NCBI GenBank assembly: GCA_015039365.1
Contig: WION01000213.1
Location: forward strand, 1 to 64,000
From: Amanita rubescens
Taxonomy: Eukaryota; Basidiomycota; Agaricomycetes; Agaricales; Amanitaceae
Direction: 5' to 3'
DNA: 64,000 nucleotides
Position numbers and translations under genes: made by a program. The notes beneath the pieces are model-generated. The model saw nothing but the letters and a program-made list of their open reading frames with translations, did no database searches and was not told the DNA's origin. The stretch's first letter is position 1, and each line of letters starts with the position of its first letter. This document shows, piece after piece, positions 23,046 to 33,200 of this stretch.

Positions 23046-23499
23046 TGTTACAACACAGTACGGACTCCCGCATTATGCTTACATGATACGTCGGACATGT
23101 TCATTTTCTCTTTATGCCTACCCTACTCGTTGTCCCCCTTATGCTCGATTCATACGGACTAACTCGTTTACTTGTTTATACCATCCCTTGTTCCACATAT
23201 GACGCCGTCCTTGTACTTACTTTCGTACTTACCATTATTCATTAATTAGTACATCTCATTGTACTTGCTAGTATAAATACCGCATGTATTCTAGAGTCGA
23301 ACCCTAAGTTCGACTTAGCTGTTTATTGTCGTCTGGCAATATAACCTTACTCTTAACTCATCTACCACAATCGTCCTCAGATCCTAAGTCAACGTCTTGA
23401 CTTAGTATTGAACTTATAATCTTAACATTTGACTTAAGACTTGTAATCGTGACTAGAGTTGCCACTGCAACTTAGGTTGAGATTAACGAGTTCGTAACA
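23046..23499 (+). repeat. 5' LTR of gypsy copy 1 (454 bp)
   Basis: Starts TGTTACAACA and ends TTCGTAACA, with TGTTAC/GTAACA inverted ends. It matches LTRs at 25851, 27980, 47292, 48375, 51878 and 59552. It carries a TATA box and a palindromic region rich in TAAGTC/GACTTA words downstream of it. Confidence 0.92.
23272..23279 (+). promoter_or_regulatory. LTR TATA box
   Basis: TATAAATA in the LTR. Transcription would be expected about 30 nt downstream, which lands on the TAAGTTCGACTTA sequence at 23305-23317. The other LTRs have TATAAGTA at the same place. Confidence 0.6.
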
Positions 23500-23501
23500 A
23501 T

Positions 23502-23514
23502 TAAGTCGAACTTA
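23502..23514 (+). promoter_or_regulatory. Putative self-priming primer-binding site
   Basis: Two nt after the LTR lies TAAGTCGAACTTA, the exact reverse complement of TAAGTTCGACTTA at 23305-23317, the predicted 5' end of the transcript. Tf1/sushi-type elements prime reverse transcription with the folded-back 5' end of their own mRNA in just this geometry. The same pair is present in copies 2 and 4. Confidence 0.65.
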
Positions 23515-24268
23515 TCAATAAGCCTGAACATCGATTCATTGGCATTTGATAACATACACTTCGACGAACTTCCGGAAAGCCAGCCCGTAGGTTACTGGCC
23601 ACGTTGTCAAAACGGATTGGAGAGCTCCACCAAATAGAGCTACACGAGATCGAAAAGGGAACTACGTTCTTGACGGATACTACGTCAGACTAAACGGTGC
23701 AAAACGAATCTGGGAAGATTTAGGAGGAAATCCAGTTAAAGAACAAGAATTCTGGATACCACAAAAAGAAACTAGACCTCCGAACGAATCATACTATTAT
23801 TTCGCAGATCTATATCTTCAGGAACAGCACATCAGATTCGATCACCTCACAGAACGTTGGATAGCATCCGAAACACAAGACTTTGTCCCTAACGAATACT
23901 TCAACACCCCTACTTGGATAAAAGGGACCGTTGACGCTCTACCAGAGAACTTAAGACCGAGAACTCTCCTTCCCACATCGACAACTACAAAAGGCAAAAA
24001 GAAAGCAAACTTTGGCCTAAACGATAGTGAATCCGAGAAAGAAGGAGATACAGATCAAGAACCCGATCTATCCCTTGATTTTCTCAGTGACCTTTCAGTT
24101 GGAACGACACCAACACCTGCCCAACAACCGACCAATCCCGAATCAGGTCCTTCGAACCCTAAAGAAGAAAAAGGCGACGAAGACCCGTTTGACTCTGACA
24201 GAATCGAAGTAGACGAACCTAAACCCGACCCAACCCCACCACGTAGAGATCCATCACCCCCACCAAGA
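23515..24268 (+). other. ATG-free leader, open in the gag frame
   Basis: No ATG occurs between the predicted transcript start (about 23305) and the gag ATG at 24269. Yet the gag frame is open from just after a TAG near 23589 up to 24268, about 220 codons of protein-like composition (WEDLGGNPVKEQEFW, then an acidic/proline-rich stretch). A second frame is open across the LTR border and ends at 23634. Copies 2 and 4 keep the same arrangement. It is either a long 5' UTR or an N-terminal gag extension started at a non-ATG codon or by splicing. Confidence 0.55.
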
Positions 24269-25324
24269 ATGTCTGGAGGAAGTACAGACCCTATACCCAA
24301 CCCACGAACCCCTAGTCTCATCGGAGATCTTCCTGAATTCAAAGGGAAGCGAAAGGATGCCAATACATTCATAGAAGACATTGAAATTTTCTTTGATATG
24401 AATCCTGAGCGGATGAATACCGACCGCTTAAAAATCCTTGCCGCCCTGAATAAGATCTCAGATGGAGCTAGACAGTGGAAAAAGAATAAATTAGCAGAAT
24501 TACGAAAATCTCACGCCACCACCGAAGAAGGCATCACGAGACCTGCTTTATTTGATGATTGGGAAGCATTTAAACTGTCATTCTTGACAGATTGGGGAGA
24601 AGTTGATCTGAGTGGAAACGCATACACGAAAATTCTCAATCTACAGAACAGATCGTCTATGAAAGGAAAGAAACAGATGACCCTACCCAATTACGTAAAT
24701 CAGTTCAAGGAACAAATCACGAAAGCTGGAATCGAAGGAGAAGCAGCATTCCATATGTTCGGAAAAGGACTTACAGCACCAGAGTTTGAAAAAGCAATGC
24801 TCATGAACCCAAAAACGTTACAAGACTGGTACGACATTGCTATCAAACTCGACAACATCCGAACCCGTTCATATGCCTATTCACCTCGATCTGGAAATGG
24901 TCATTCATCATCCTCTCACAACGACGAATCTTGGGCAATGCAGATTGATCATAAATATCTAGAAAAAGATGAAGATCCAGAATTGGAACTTATGATCAGA
25001 TCTATGACCAAAGAAGAAAGAGAACGTTATATCAGAGACGGTTTATGTTTCATCTGCGGAATCAAAGGACACATGTCAGGGCAATGCCAAAAGAAGAAAA
25101 GAAACAAAGGGAAAGACCGATTTAAAGGAGGAAAGAAGAGAGGATTCACACCCAAACGTCACATTCAAGCCACATCAGATGATGGTGACGGAAATTGGGA
25201 AGAAGAAGTCCGAGAGTCTAAACCAAATTACACCAAGAACATCCGAGCGCTGATGAAAGGGATGTCAATCGACGAAAAGAATGATCTATTACTATCTCTT
25301 GCCGACGATAACGAGGATTTTTAA
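24269..25324 (+). CDS. Gag polyprotein, gypsy copy 1
   Basis: 351 aa from the first ATG of the transcript. Residues about 15-200 are the helical retrotransposon-gag (capsid) region beginning GDLPEFKGKRKDANTF. A CCHC zinc knuckle (C260-x2-C-x4-H-x4-C273, CFICGIKGHMSGQC) is followed by a Lys/Arg-rich stretch, as in nucleocapsid regions that bind the element RNA. It ends in TAA, and pol continues in the -1 frame. The frame is intact although the element is defective, so it could serve other copies in trans. Confidence 0.85.
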   Translation: MSGGSTDPIPNPRTPSLIGDLPEFKGKRKDANTFIEDIEIFFDMNPERMNTDRLKILAALNKISDGARQWKKNKLAELRKSHATTEEGITRPALFDDWEAFKLSFLTDWGEVDLSGNAYTKILNLQNRSSMKGKKQMTLPNYVNQFKEQITKAGIEGEAAFHMFGKGLTAPEFEKAMLMNPKTLQDWYDIAIKLDNIRTRSYAYSPRSGNGHSSSSHNDESWAMQIDHKYLEKDEDPELELMIRSMTKEERERYIRDGLCFICGIKGHMSGQCQKKKRNKGKDRFKGGKKRGFTPKRHIQATSDDGDGNWEEEVRESKPNYTKNIRALMKGMSIDEKNDLLLSLADDNEDF

Positions 25325-25326
25325 CA

Positions 25327-25850
25327 GTGGGACTCATGACAGTGGATGAAGTTCCAGAAACATCAGATCCAACTCTCGATATATCTTATGTAACAGTACA
25401 ATCTATTTCACAACGAAGATTATCTGTCCCTATCAAAGTTGAAACTGAAAACGACACTGAAAACCTCATTGCCCTTATCGACTGCGGAGCCGAAGGGATA
25501 TTCATCGACAAAAGGATAGCACACAAATGGAGAAAACGAAAAACTCCACGACCAATCAGAGTTTACAACGCTGATGGCACCATAAACAAAGAAGGAGAAA
25601 TTGATGAACAATGTCTAATCACCTTCGAAATGAATGGAAAACGCATGACCGAATGGTTTTACGTATCAGCAATAGGAAAACAAACGATTATACTGGGGCT
25701 TCCTTGGCTAGAGAAGCATAACCCTGACTTAAATTGGAGAGAAAAGACTCTAGAGTTCCGAGACTCTGAACAGGACAAGATCAAGGCATCACTTCGGAGC
25801 ATCTGTCAACAGATTGACAGAATAGCTATGCCTGAATGGGAAGAAGATCT
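25327..25850 (+). pseudogene. Pol fragment (protease only), gypsy copy 1
   Basis: Encodes the aspartic protease part with the active-site-like DCGAEG followed by the ILGLPWLEKHNP block, then stops being pol at PEWEEDLV, where the sequence turns into an LTR. Reverse transcriptase, RNase H, integrase and chromodomain are absent. The reading frame runs on into the LTR to 25965. Confidence 0.85.
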
Positions 25851-27118
25851 TGTTACAACACGGTACGGACTCCCGCATTATGCTTACATGATACGTCGGA
25901 CATGTTTATTTCCTTTATGCATACCTTATTCGTCGCTCCCCTTATGCTTGATTCATACGGACTAACTCGTTCCCTTACTTATACCATCCTTGTTCCACAT
26001 ATGACGCCGTCCTTATACTTACTTTCGTATTTACCATTATTCATTAATTAGTACGTCTCATTGTACTTGCTAGTATAAGTAGTGTTTAAAAGTCCGGTTG
26101 CCAGACCGGAAAAAAACCGGCAACCGGACCGGACCGATGCTCGGTTGCAACCGAACCGCAGTTGCGGTTGCCTTCAATTGAGACTGGTTTCGGTCTCGGT
26201 TGCCTCATACCTGCCATTTTAGGAAACTGGTCTTTTATGGCAACCAGTAAGAGGGTTCTAGGAGTGGATTGGTCGGCGGGCAATCGGATGTCGCCCCTAA
26301 TTGACCCTAATCCAGGGTTATGGTTAATGTCAGAATTTGAATGAATTTATGTTGTAGGTATCAAATATGTCATTTTTAATATTATGAGGTGGATATTATG
26401 GGCTGGATAGGTGGATGGGTAGGTGTGTGTCTGATTACTACGTTAATAAGGGGGATTGAACTGCTTGGATGGGTGGATGCATAAATTGACACTTGGATGA
26501 CATTGAACATATGTCACGAAAATTACATTAAATTATTCTACGGGTTACAACAACATATTCTAAGGGTCACAGTGTAATTTTAATGTGTTAGATGGGTGGA
26601 TGGGTGTATGACTGGATGGATCTGTGGCTAAATGGAATGATGTGAGGTGTTGGTGGGGTGGATGCATCGATAGAGACTTGGATGACGCTGTGCTACACCG
26701 GTTGTGACCGGTCTTGGATCAGTTGGCAACCGGTTCATCAAAAACCGGTTGCAACTGCAGGCAACCGGGGGTGCAACCGGAGCCAACCGGTTGCATCCAG
26801 TTTCGGTTTCGGTTGCGAAAAATAATAGGAGTGTCACAACCGGTCACAGTCCGGTCTTTTCCAAAATAGGAAAAAGACCGGACCAAACCGGACTTTAAAA
26901 CACTAAGTATAAGTACCGCATGTATTCTAGAGTCGGACCCTAAGTTCGACTTAGCTGTTTATTGTCGTCTGGCAATATAACCCTACTCCTAACTCATCTA
27001 CCACAATCGTCCTCAGATCCTAAGTCAACGTCCTGACTTAGTAGTATTGAACTTATAATCTTAACGTTTGACTTAAGACTTGTAATCGTGACTAGAGTTG
27101 CCGCTGCAACTTAGGTTC
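25851..27118 (+). repeat. 3' LTR of gypsy copy 1, split by a MITE and 3'-truncated
   Basis: LTR sequence at 25851-26079 and 26906-27118, interrupted by an 826-bp element plus its 8-bp duplication. The last 25 bp or so, including the terminal GTAACA, are missing; the sequence changes at CTTAGGTT. Confidence 0.85.
26080..26905. mobile_element. hAT-type MITE in the LTR of copy 1
   Basis: The terminal inverted repeat reads TAGTGTTTAAAAGTCCGG at the left and, reverse-complemented, TAGTGTTTTAAAGTCCGG at the right. It is flanked by an exact 8-bp duplication AGTATAAG (26072-26079 and 26906-26913). 8-bp duplications are characteristic of hAT transposons. No transposase is encoded. Both ends are dense in CCGGTT/AACCGG words, possible subterminal transposase sites. 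Confidence 0.88.
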
Positions 27119-27979
27119 CGAGGCCGTAGTGAAACGTAGGTCTCGGTTTTATAATCTGAAACGACTCTCCATTCTTGTTCCCGTTAAACGCCGGCACATC
27201 CCGGATTATATAATCCACATACTAAAAATGAGCACTTCGTGTGAGTCCCCCCCCCCAATTCTGCACGGAATCTGTATCACTGATTCACTGTATCCACAGC
27301 GAGTTTGGCTGGCACAGCCTATACACGTTCCGCGTGGAATGTGGAATTCCAGCAGAATACGAGTGGAAAATCCGCACATCGGCATTTACCAAGCCGCGAC
27401 TACACGCCTCTTTCCCATGCATCACAACGCTCCCCGACATCGTCATGCTCGCTCACCCATTGCCTCGCCCTCACAACACGTCCATTCCATCCTAAACCCA
27501 CGCCCGAAGAGCCCTGTACACCCTCAGTCCACCTCAAAGATCTCACGCCCCTCGATCCGCCGTACTTGCCAGCCAGCCACTTCCCTCAACCCCAGCACCA
27601 TCGGCCACCATCCCGTGCGTTCCGCAGGATGCGGTCACTCTACCGCATCATCCAAAGACTGTCATCGACACTTTCGCGCCCAGCAGAGAGCGAGGTTCAA
27701 CACAGCGACAAAGTCCGATCCGACGTAGTCTATTACGACGTCCATGGCAGCTAGCATCCATCATGGCTCCCAGTACCGGGCGAGTCCCTCCACCTTGGCT
27801 ACAACACTGCGGTGCACCCCCTACGCTGGATTCAGTGCCGCATTTCGCATCCGACTAATCCCGCAACTCGTTCTTTCCGGTTTCAACACTAGCGCTCCCC
27901 CGATCGCATTCAAGTGAGATATCTTCATTATTTTTCTCGTATTCTGACCACACACGTAGCTATAACCGGTGCCCATCTC
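27119..27979. other. Host flank left of gypsy copy 2, no confident gene
   Basis: Non-repetitive, C-rich sequence. Overlapping plus-strand ORFs (for example 27129-27728) have low-complexity composition and match no family I know. A short stretch near 27785-27825 resembles one at about 47945-47985 on the other side of copy 2. The 5 bp 27975-27979 (ATCTC) are the left target-site duplication. Confidence 0.4.
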
Positions 27980-28430
27980 TGTTACAACACGGTACGGACT
28001 CCTGCATTATGCTTACATGATACGTCGGACATGTTCATTTCTTTATGCCTACCTTACTCGTCATCCCCCTTATGCTCGATTCATACGGACAAGCTCGTTT
28101 CTTTACTTATACCATCCCTTGTTCCACATATGACGCCGTCCTTATACTCATTTTCGTACTTACCATTATTCATTAATTAGTACGTCTCATTGTACTTGCT
28201 AGTATAAGTACCGCCTGTATTCTAGAGTCGAACCCTAAGTTCGACTTAGCTGTTTATTGTCGTCTGGCAATACAACCTTACTCTTAACTCATCTACCACA
28301 ATCGTCCTCAGATCCTAAGTCAACGTCTTGACTTAGAATTGAACTTATAATCTTAACGTTTGACTTAAGACTTGTAATCGTGACTAGAGTTGCCACTGCA
28401 ACTTAGGTTGAGATTAACGAGTTCGTAACA
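27980..28430 (+). repeat. 5' LTR of gypsy copy 2 (451 bp)
   Basis: TGTTAC...GTAACA ends, the same length as the 3' LTR at 47292-47742. At least two single-base differences between the pair were noticed. It is followed after 2 nt by the self-priming site. Confidence 0.92.
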
Positions 28431-29205
28431 ATTAAGTCGAACTTATCAATAAGCCTGAACATCGATTCATTGGCATTTGATAACATACACTTCGACGAAC
28501 TTCCGGAAAGCCAGCCCGTAGGTTACTGGCCACGTTGTCAAAACGGATTGGAGAGCTCCACCAAATAGAGCTACACGAGATCGTAAAGGGAACTACGTTC
28601 TTGACGGATACTACGTCAGACTAAACGGTGCAAAACGAATCTGGGAAGATTTAGGAGGAAATCCAGTTAAAGAACAAGAATTCTGGATACCACAAAAAGA
28701 AACTAGACCTCCGAACGAATCATACTATTACTTCGCAGATCTATATCTTCAGGAACAGCACATCAGATTCGATCACCTCACAGAACGTTGGATAGCATCC
28801 GAAACACAAGACTTTGTCCCTAACGAATACTTCAACACCCCTATTTGGATAAAAGGGACTGTTGACGCTCTACCAGAGAACTTAAGACCGAGAACTCTCC
28901 TTCCCACACCGACAACTACAAAAGGCAAAAAGAAAGCAAACTTTGGCCTAAACAATAGTGAATCCGAGAAAGAAGGAGATACAGATCAAGAACCCGATCT
29001 ATCCCTTGATTTTCTCAGTGACCTTTCAGTTGGAACGACACCAACACCTGCCCAACAACCGACCAATCCCGAATCAGGTCCTTCGAACCCTAAAGAAGAA
29101 AAGGACGACGAAGACCCATTTGACTCTGACAGAATCGAAGTAGACGAACCTAAACCCGACCCAACTCCACCACGTAGAGATCCATCACCCCCACCATCAC
29201 CAAGA
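28431..29205 (+). other. Leader of gypsy copy 2
   Basis: Same layout as in copy 1: primer-binding site directly after the LTR and no ATG seen before the gag start. The gag frame is open upstream of the ATG through the same 220-codon stretch. Confidence 0.55.
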
Positions 29206-30267
29206 ATGTCTGGAGGAAGTACAGACCCTATACCCAACCCACGAACCCCTAGTCTCATCGGAGATCTTCCTGAATTCAAAGGGAAGCGAAAGGATGCCAA
29301 TACATTCATAGAAGACATTGAAATTTTCTTTGACATGAATCCTGAGCGGATGAATACCGACCGCTTAAAAATCCTTGCCGCCCTAAATAAGATCTCAGAC
29401 GGAGCTAGACAGTGGAAAAAGAATAAATTAGCAGAACTACGAAAATCTCGCGCCACCACCGAAGGAGGCATCACGAGACCTGCTTTATTCGATGATTGGG
29501 AAGCATTTAAACTGTCATTCTTGACAGATTGGGGAGAAGTCGATCCAAGTGGAAACGCATATACGAAAATTCTCAATCTACAGAACAGATCGTCTATGAA
29601 AGGAAAGAAACAGATGACCCTACCTAATTACGTAAATCAGTTCAAGGAACAAATTACGAAAGCAGGAATCGAAGGAGAAGCAGCATTCCATATGTTCGGA
29701 AAAGGACTCACAGCACCAGAGTTTGAAAAAGCAATGCTCATGAACCCAAAAACGTTACAAGACTGGTACGACATAGCTATCAAACTCGACAACATCCGAA
29801 CCCGTTCATATGCCTATTCACCTCGATCTGGAAACGGTCATTCATCATCCTCTCACAATGACGAATCTTGGGCAATGCAGATTGATCACAAACATCTAGA
29901 AAAAGATGATGAAGATCCAGAATTGGAACTTATGATCAGATCTATGACCAAAGAAGAAAGAGAACGCTATATTAAAGACGGTTTATGTTTCATCTGCGGA
30001 ATCAAAGGACACATGTCAGGGCAATGCCCGAAGAAGAAAAGAAACAAAGGGAAAGGCCGATTTAAAGGAGGAAAGAAAAGAGGATTCACGCCCAAACGTC
30101 ACATTCGAGCCACATCAAATGATGGTGACGGAAACTGGGAAGAAGAAGAAGTCCGAGAGTCTAAACCAAATTACACCAAGAACATCCGAGCGCTGATGAG
30201 AGGGATGTCAACCGACGAAAAGAACGATCTATTACTATCTCTTGCCGATGATAACGAGGATTTTTAA
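29206..30267 (+). CDS. Gag polyprotein, gypsy copy 2
   Basis: 353 aa, intact, with the gag helical region and one CCHC zinc knuckle (CFICGIKGHMSGQC) followed by basic residues. It is nearly identical to the gags of copies 1 and 4. It ends at the conserved TTTTTAACAGTGG junction. Here the ATG used at the start of pol in copies 1 and 4 is ATA. Confidence 0.85.
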   Translation: MSGGSTDPIPNPRTPSLIGDLPEFKGKRKDANTFIEDIEIFFDMNPERMNTDRLKILAALNKISDGARQWKKNKLAELRKSRATTEGGITRPALFDDWEAFKLSFLTDWGEVDPSGNAYTKILNLQNRSSMKGKKQMTLPNYVNQFKEQITKAGIEGEAAFHMFGKGLTAPEFEKAMLMNPKTLQDWYDIAIKLDNIRTRSYAYSPRSGNGHSSSSHNDESWAMQIDHKHLEKDDEDPELELMIRSMTKEERERYIKDGLCFICGIKGHMSGQCPKKKRNKGKGRFKGGKKRGFTPKRHIRATSNDGDGNWEEEEVRESKPNYTKNIRALMRGMSTDEKNDLLLSLADDNEDF

Positions 30268-30269
30268 CA

Positions 30270-33200
30270 GTGGGACTCATAACAGTGGATGAAGTCCTGG
30301 AACCATCAGATTCAACTCTCGATATATCTCATGTAACAGTACAATCTATTTCGAAACAAAGATTATCTGTCCCTATCAAAGTTGAAACTGAAAACGACAC
30401 TGAAAACCTCACTGCCCTCATCGACTGCGGAGCCGAAGGGATATTTATCGACAAAAGGATAGCACACAAATGGAGAAAACGAAAAACTCCACGACCAATC
30501 AGAGTTTATAACGTCGATGGCACCATAAACAAAGAAGGAGAAATTGATGAACAATGTCTAATCACCTTCGAAATGAATGGAAAACGCATGACCGAATGGT
30601 TTTACGTATCAGCAATAGGAAAACAAACGATTATACTGGGGCTTCCTTGGCTAGAGAAGCATAACCCTGACGTAAACTGGAGAGAAAAGACTCTAGAGTT
30701 CCGAGACTCTGAACAGGACAAGATCAAGGCATCACTTCGGAGCATCTGTCAACAGATCGACAGAATAGCTATGCCTGAATGGGAAGAAGATCTCGTCATC
30801 GGATATTTGATGTCACACAAAGGATCACAGATGACAGATCACGGATGGAACGCGCATACATTTGAGGATATAGGAAGCTGGTCAGAAGACGAATACGACC
30901 AAGTAACTATCGCACGATACACACCAGCTCAACAAATGGAACACAAATACCATCAAACAGAGGAGGTTTACACGCTCCCTCCTGAATACTCGGCATGGAA
31001 AGAAGTATTCGAGAAAAAAGCAAGTGAACGATTCCCAGAAAGCTGATCTTGGGATCACCAGATAGAACTTCGCGATGATTTCATACCAAAAAAAGGAAAA
31101 ATCTATCCCTTATCTCCGAAACAGCAGAACACACTGGATGAATGGATTAAAGAACACGTTGAAAAAGGCTACATCAGACCATCGAAATCACCGCAGGCAT
31201 CACCTTTCTTCTTTGTAGAAAAGAAAGAAGCACAAAAATTACGACCCTGCCAAGATTATCAATATTTGAACGAATATACTAAACCAAATGCATATCCACT
31301 ACCTCTTATCTCCGATCTTATGATCAAACTCAAAGATTCGGAATACTTTACGAAATTGGATATCTGATGGGGATATAATAACGTTCAAATCAAGGAATCT
31401 GACAGATGGAAAGCTGCCTTTATCACCAATCGAGGATTATTTGAACCAAACGTCATGTTCTTTGGATTACGAAATTCACCAGCAATGTTTCAAGCTATGA
31501 TGGACGATTATTTCAGGGATTTTACAGAAAAAGGATGGCTCGTCATCTACATGGATGACATGCTAATACACGCGTGCACTAAAGAAGAACTCGAGATTCG
31601 AACAAAACAAGTACTTGAACGATTACAGAAACACGATCTTTACCTCAAGCTTGAAAAGTGTAAATTCGCTGCCAAAGAAGTTGATTTTCTAGGCACCGTC
31701 ATATCCAAAAATACAATAAAAATGGACCCGATCAAACTTGCCGGAATCAGGGATTGGCCAACCCCTTCTACCGTTAAACAAGTTAGATCCTTTTTAGGAT
31801 TCGGAAATTACTATCGAAGGTTTATTTTCGGATTCGCCCACCTTGCACGACCCCTGCACGACCTTACGAAGAAAAACAAGTTATGGACATGGACCGCAGA
31901 ATGTCAAGTCGCATTTGATCTATTAAAAGAACGCTTCACATCCGCACCTGTCTTAATGATGCCCGATGTTAACAAACCCTTTATTCTACAAACGGACGCA
32001 TCAGACCGCGCTATAGGAGCAGTTCTCATGCAAAAAGATGACAATGGCGACTTACACCCATGCGGATACCTATCCCACGCCTTAACACCAACTGAAACAC
32101 GATGGCAAATCTACGACCGAGAATTATTCGCCATTTACTACGCTCTTTACAATGAATGGAGATACCTACTTGAAGGAGCAGAACACCCTGTCATTATTCA
32201 TTGCGACCACAAGAATTTACTCTACTATCGAGAACCACAACGTCTTACGAACCGCCAAGCACGATGGTGGAACGACTTGTCTCGATTTAATATTAAATTA
32301 ACCCACGTCCCTGGAGCAAAACTAATAATAGCGGACGCCCTATCCCGCCGACCCGATCATATGACAAAATACGAACCAGAAGAGTTAATAACGATGCTCC
32401 CAAAAGAACTCTTTGTTCAAACAATCGCCGAAGATCTCCGTGACAGAGCAATAGAGATAACCATCAAAGACGAATTTGCTCAATCAATCAAGAAATGTCT
32501 AAAAGAAAAAGGAACACCACCTTTACGCACTGCCCTTTCTGATTGGACCCTTGACGATGAATTAATCTTGTACAAAGGGAAATCCTTTATTCCCCCTGAT
32601 GCCGATCTTCGCCGAGACATTATTAGAGATTTTCATGAATCACCAACAAGCGGACACCCCAGTTTCTTCAAAACACTCGCCTTATTAAAGGAATATTACT
32701 GGTGGCCATTAATGTCTAAAATGGTTAAACAGTTCATTGACGGATGCACGGCATGTCAACAAATGAAATCAAATACACACCCTACTGCCGCACCTCTGAT
32801 GCCAATCAAGTCTCACGCACACCGACCCTTTCAACAAATAACTATGGATTTCATAACCGATTTACCCACAAGTAACGGTTTTGATTCTATCTTTATCGTG
32901 GTCGATCAAGGACTTACAAAGGGAGTAATTCTCATGCCTTGTAATAAAACTATCACCGCCGACGAAACCGCCGACCTCTACATTCGGAATGTATTCAAAA
33001 ACTTTGGTTTACCCGACATCATGATCTCCGATCGAGGACCACAGTTTGCATCACATGTCTTTAACGGCATAATGGACTCATTAAAAATCAAACATAAAAT
33101 GAGTACCGCCTTCCATCCACAGACTGATGGACAAACAGAGCGATATAACGCCGAATTAGAAGCTTATCTCCGAATATTCTGTGCCTATGAACCAGATACT

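Larger units (their letters stand above)
23046..27118 (+). mobile_element. Ty3/gypsy chromovirus copy 1, internally deleted
   Basis: The 5' LTR is followed by leader, gag and the first 175 codons of pol, which then join exactly to an LTR start at 25851. Most of pol, ORF3a and ORF3b are missing. The second LTR is interrupted by a MITE and lacks its last 25 bp or so, so no target-site duplication can be read. It is inserted at the 5' side of a FunK1 kinase. It cannot be autonomous but keeps an open gag. Confidence 0.9.
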
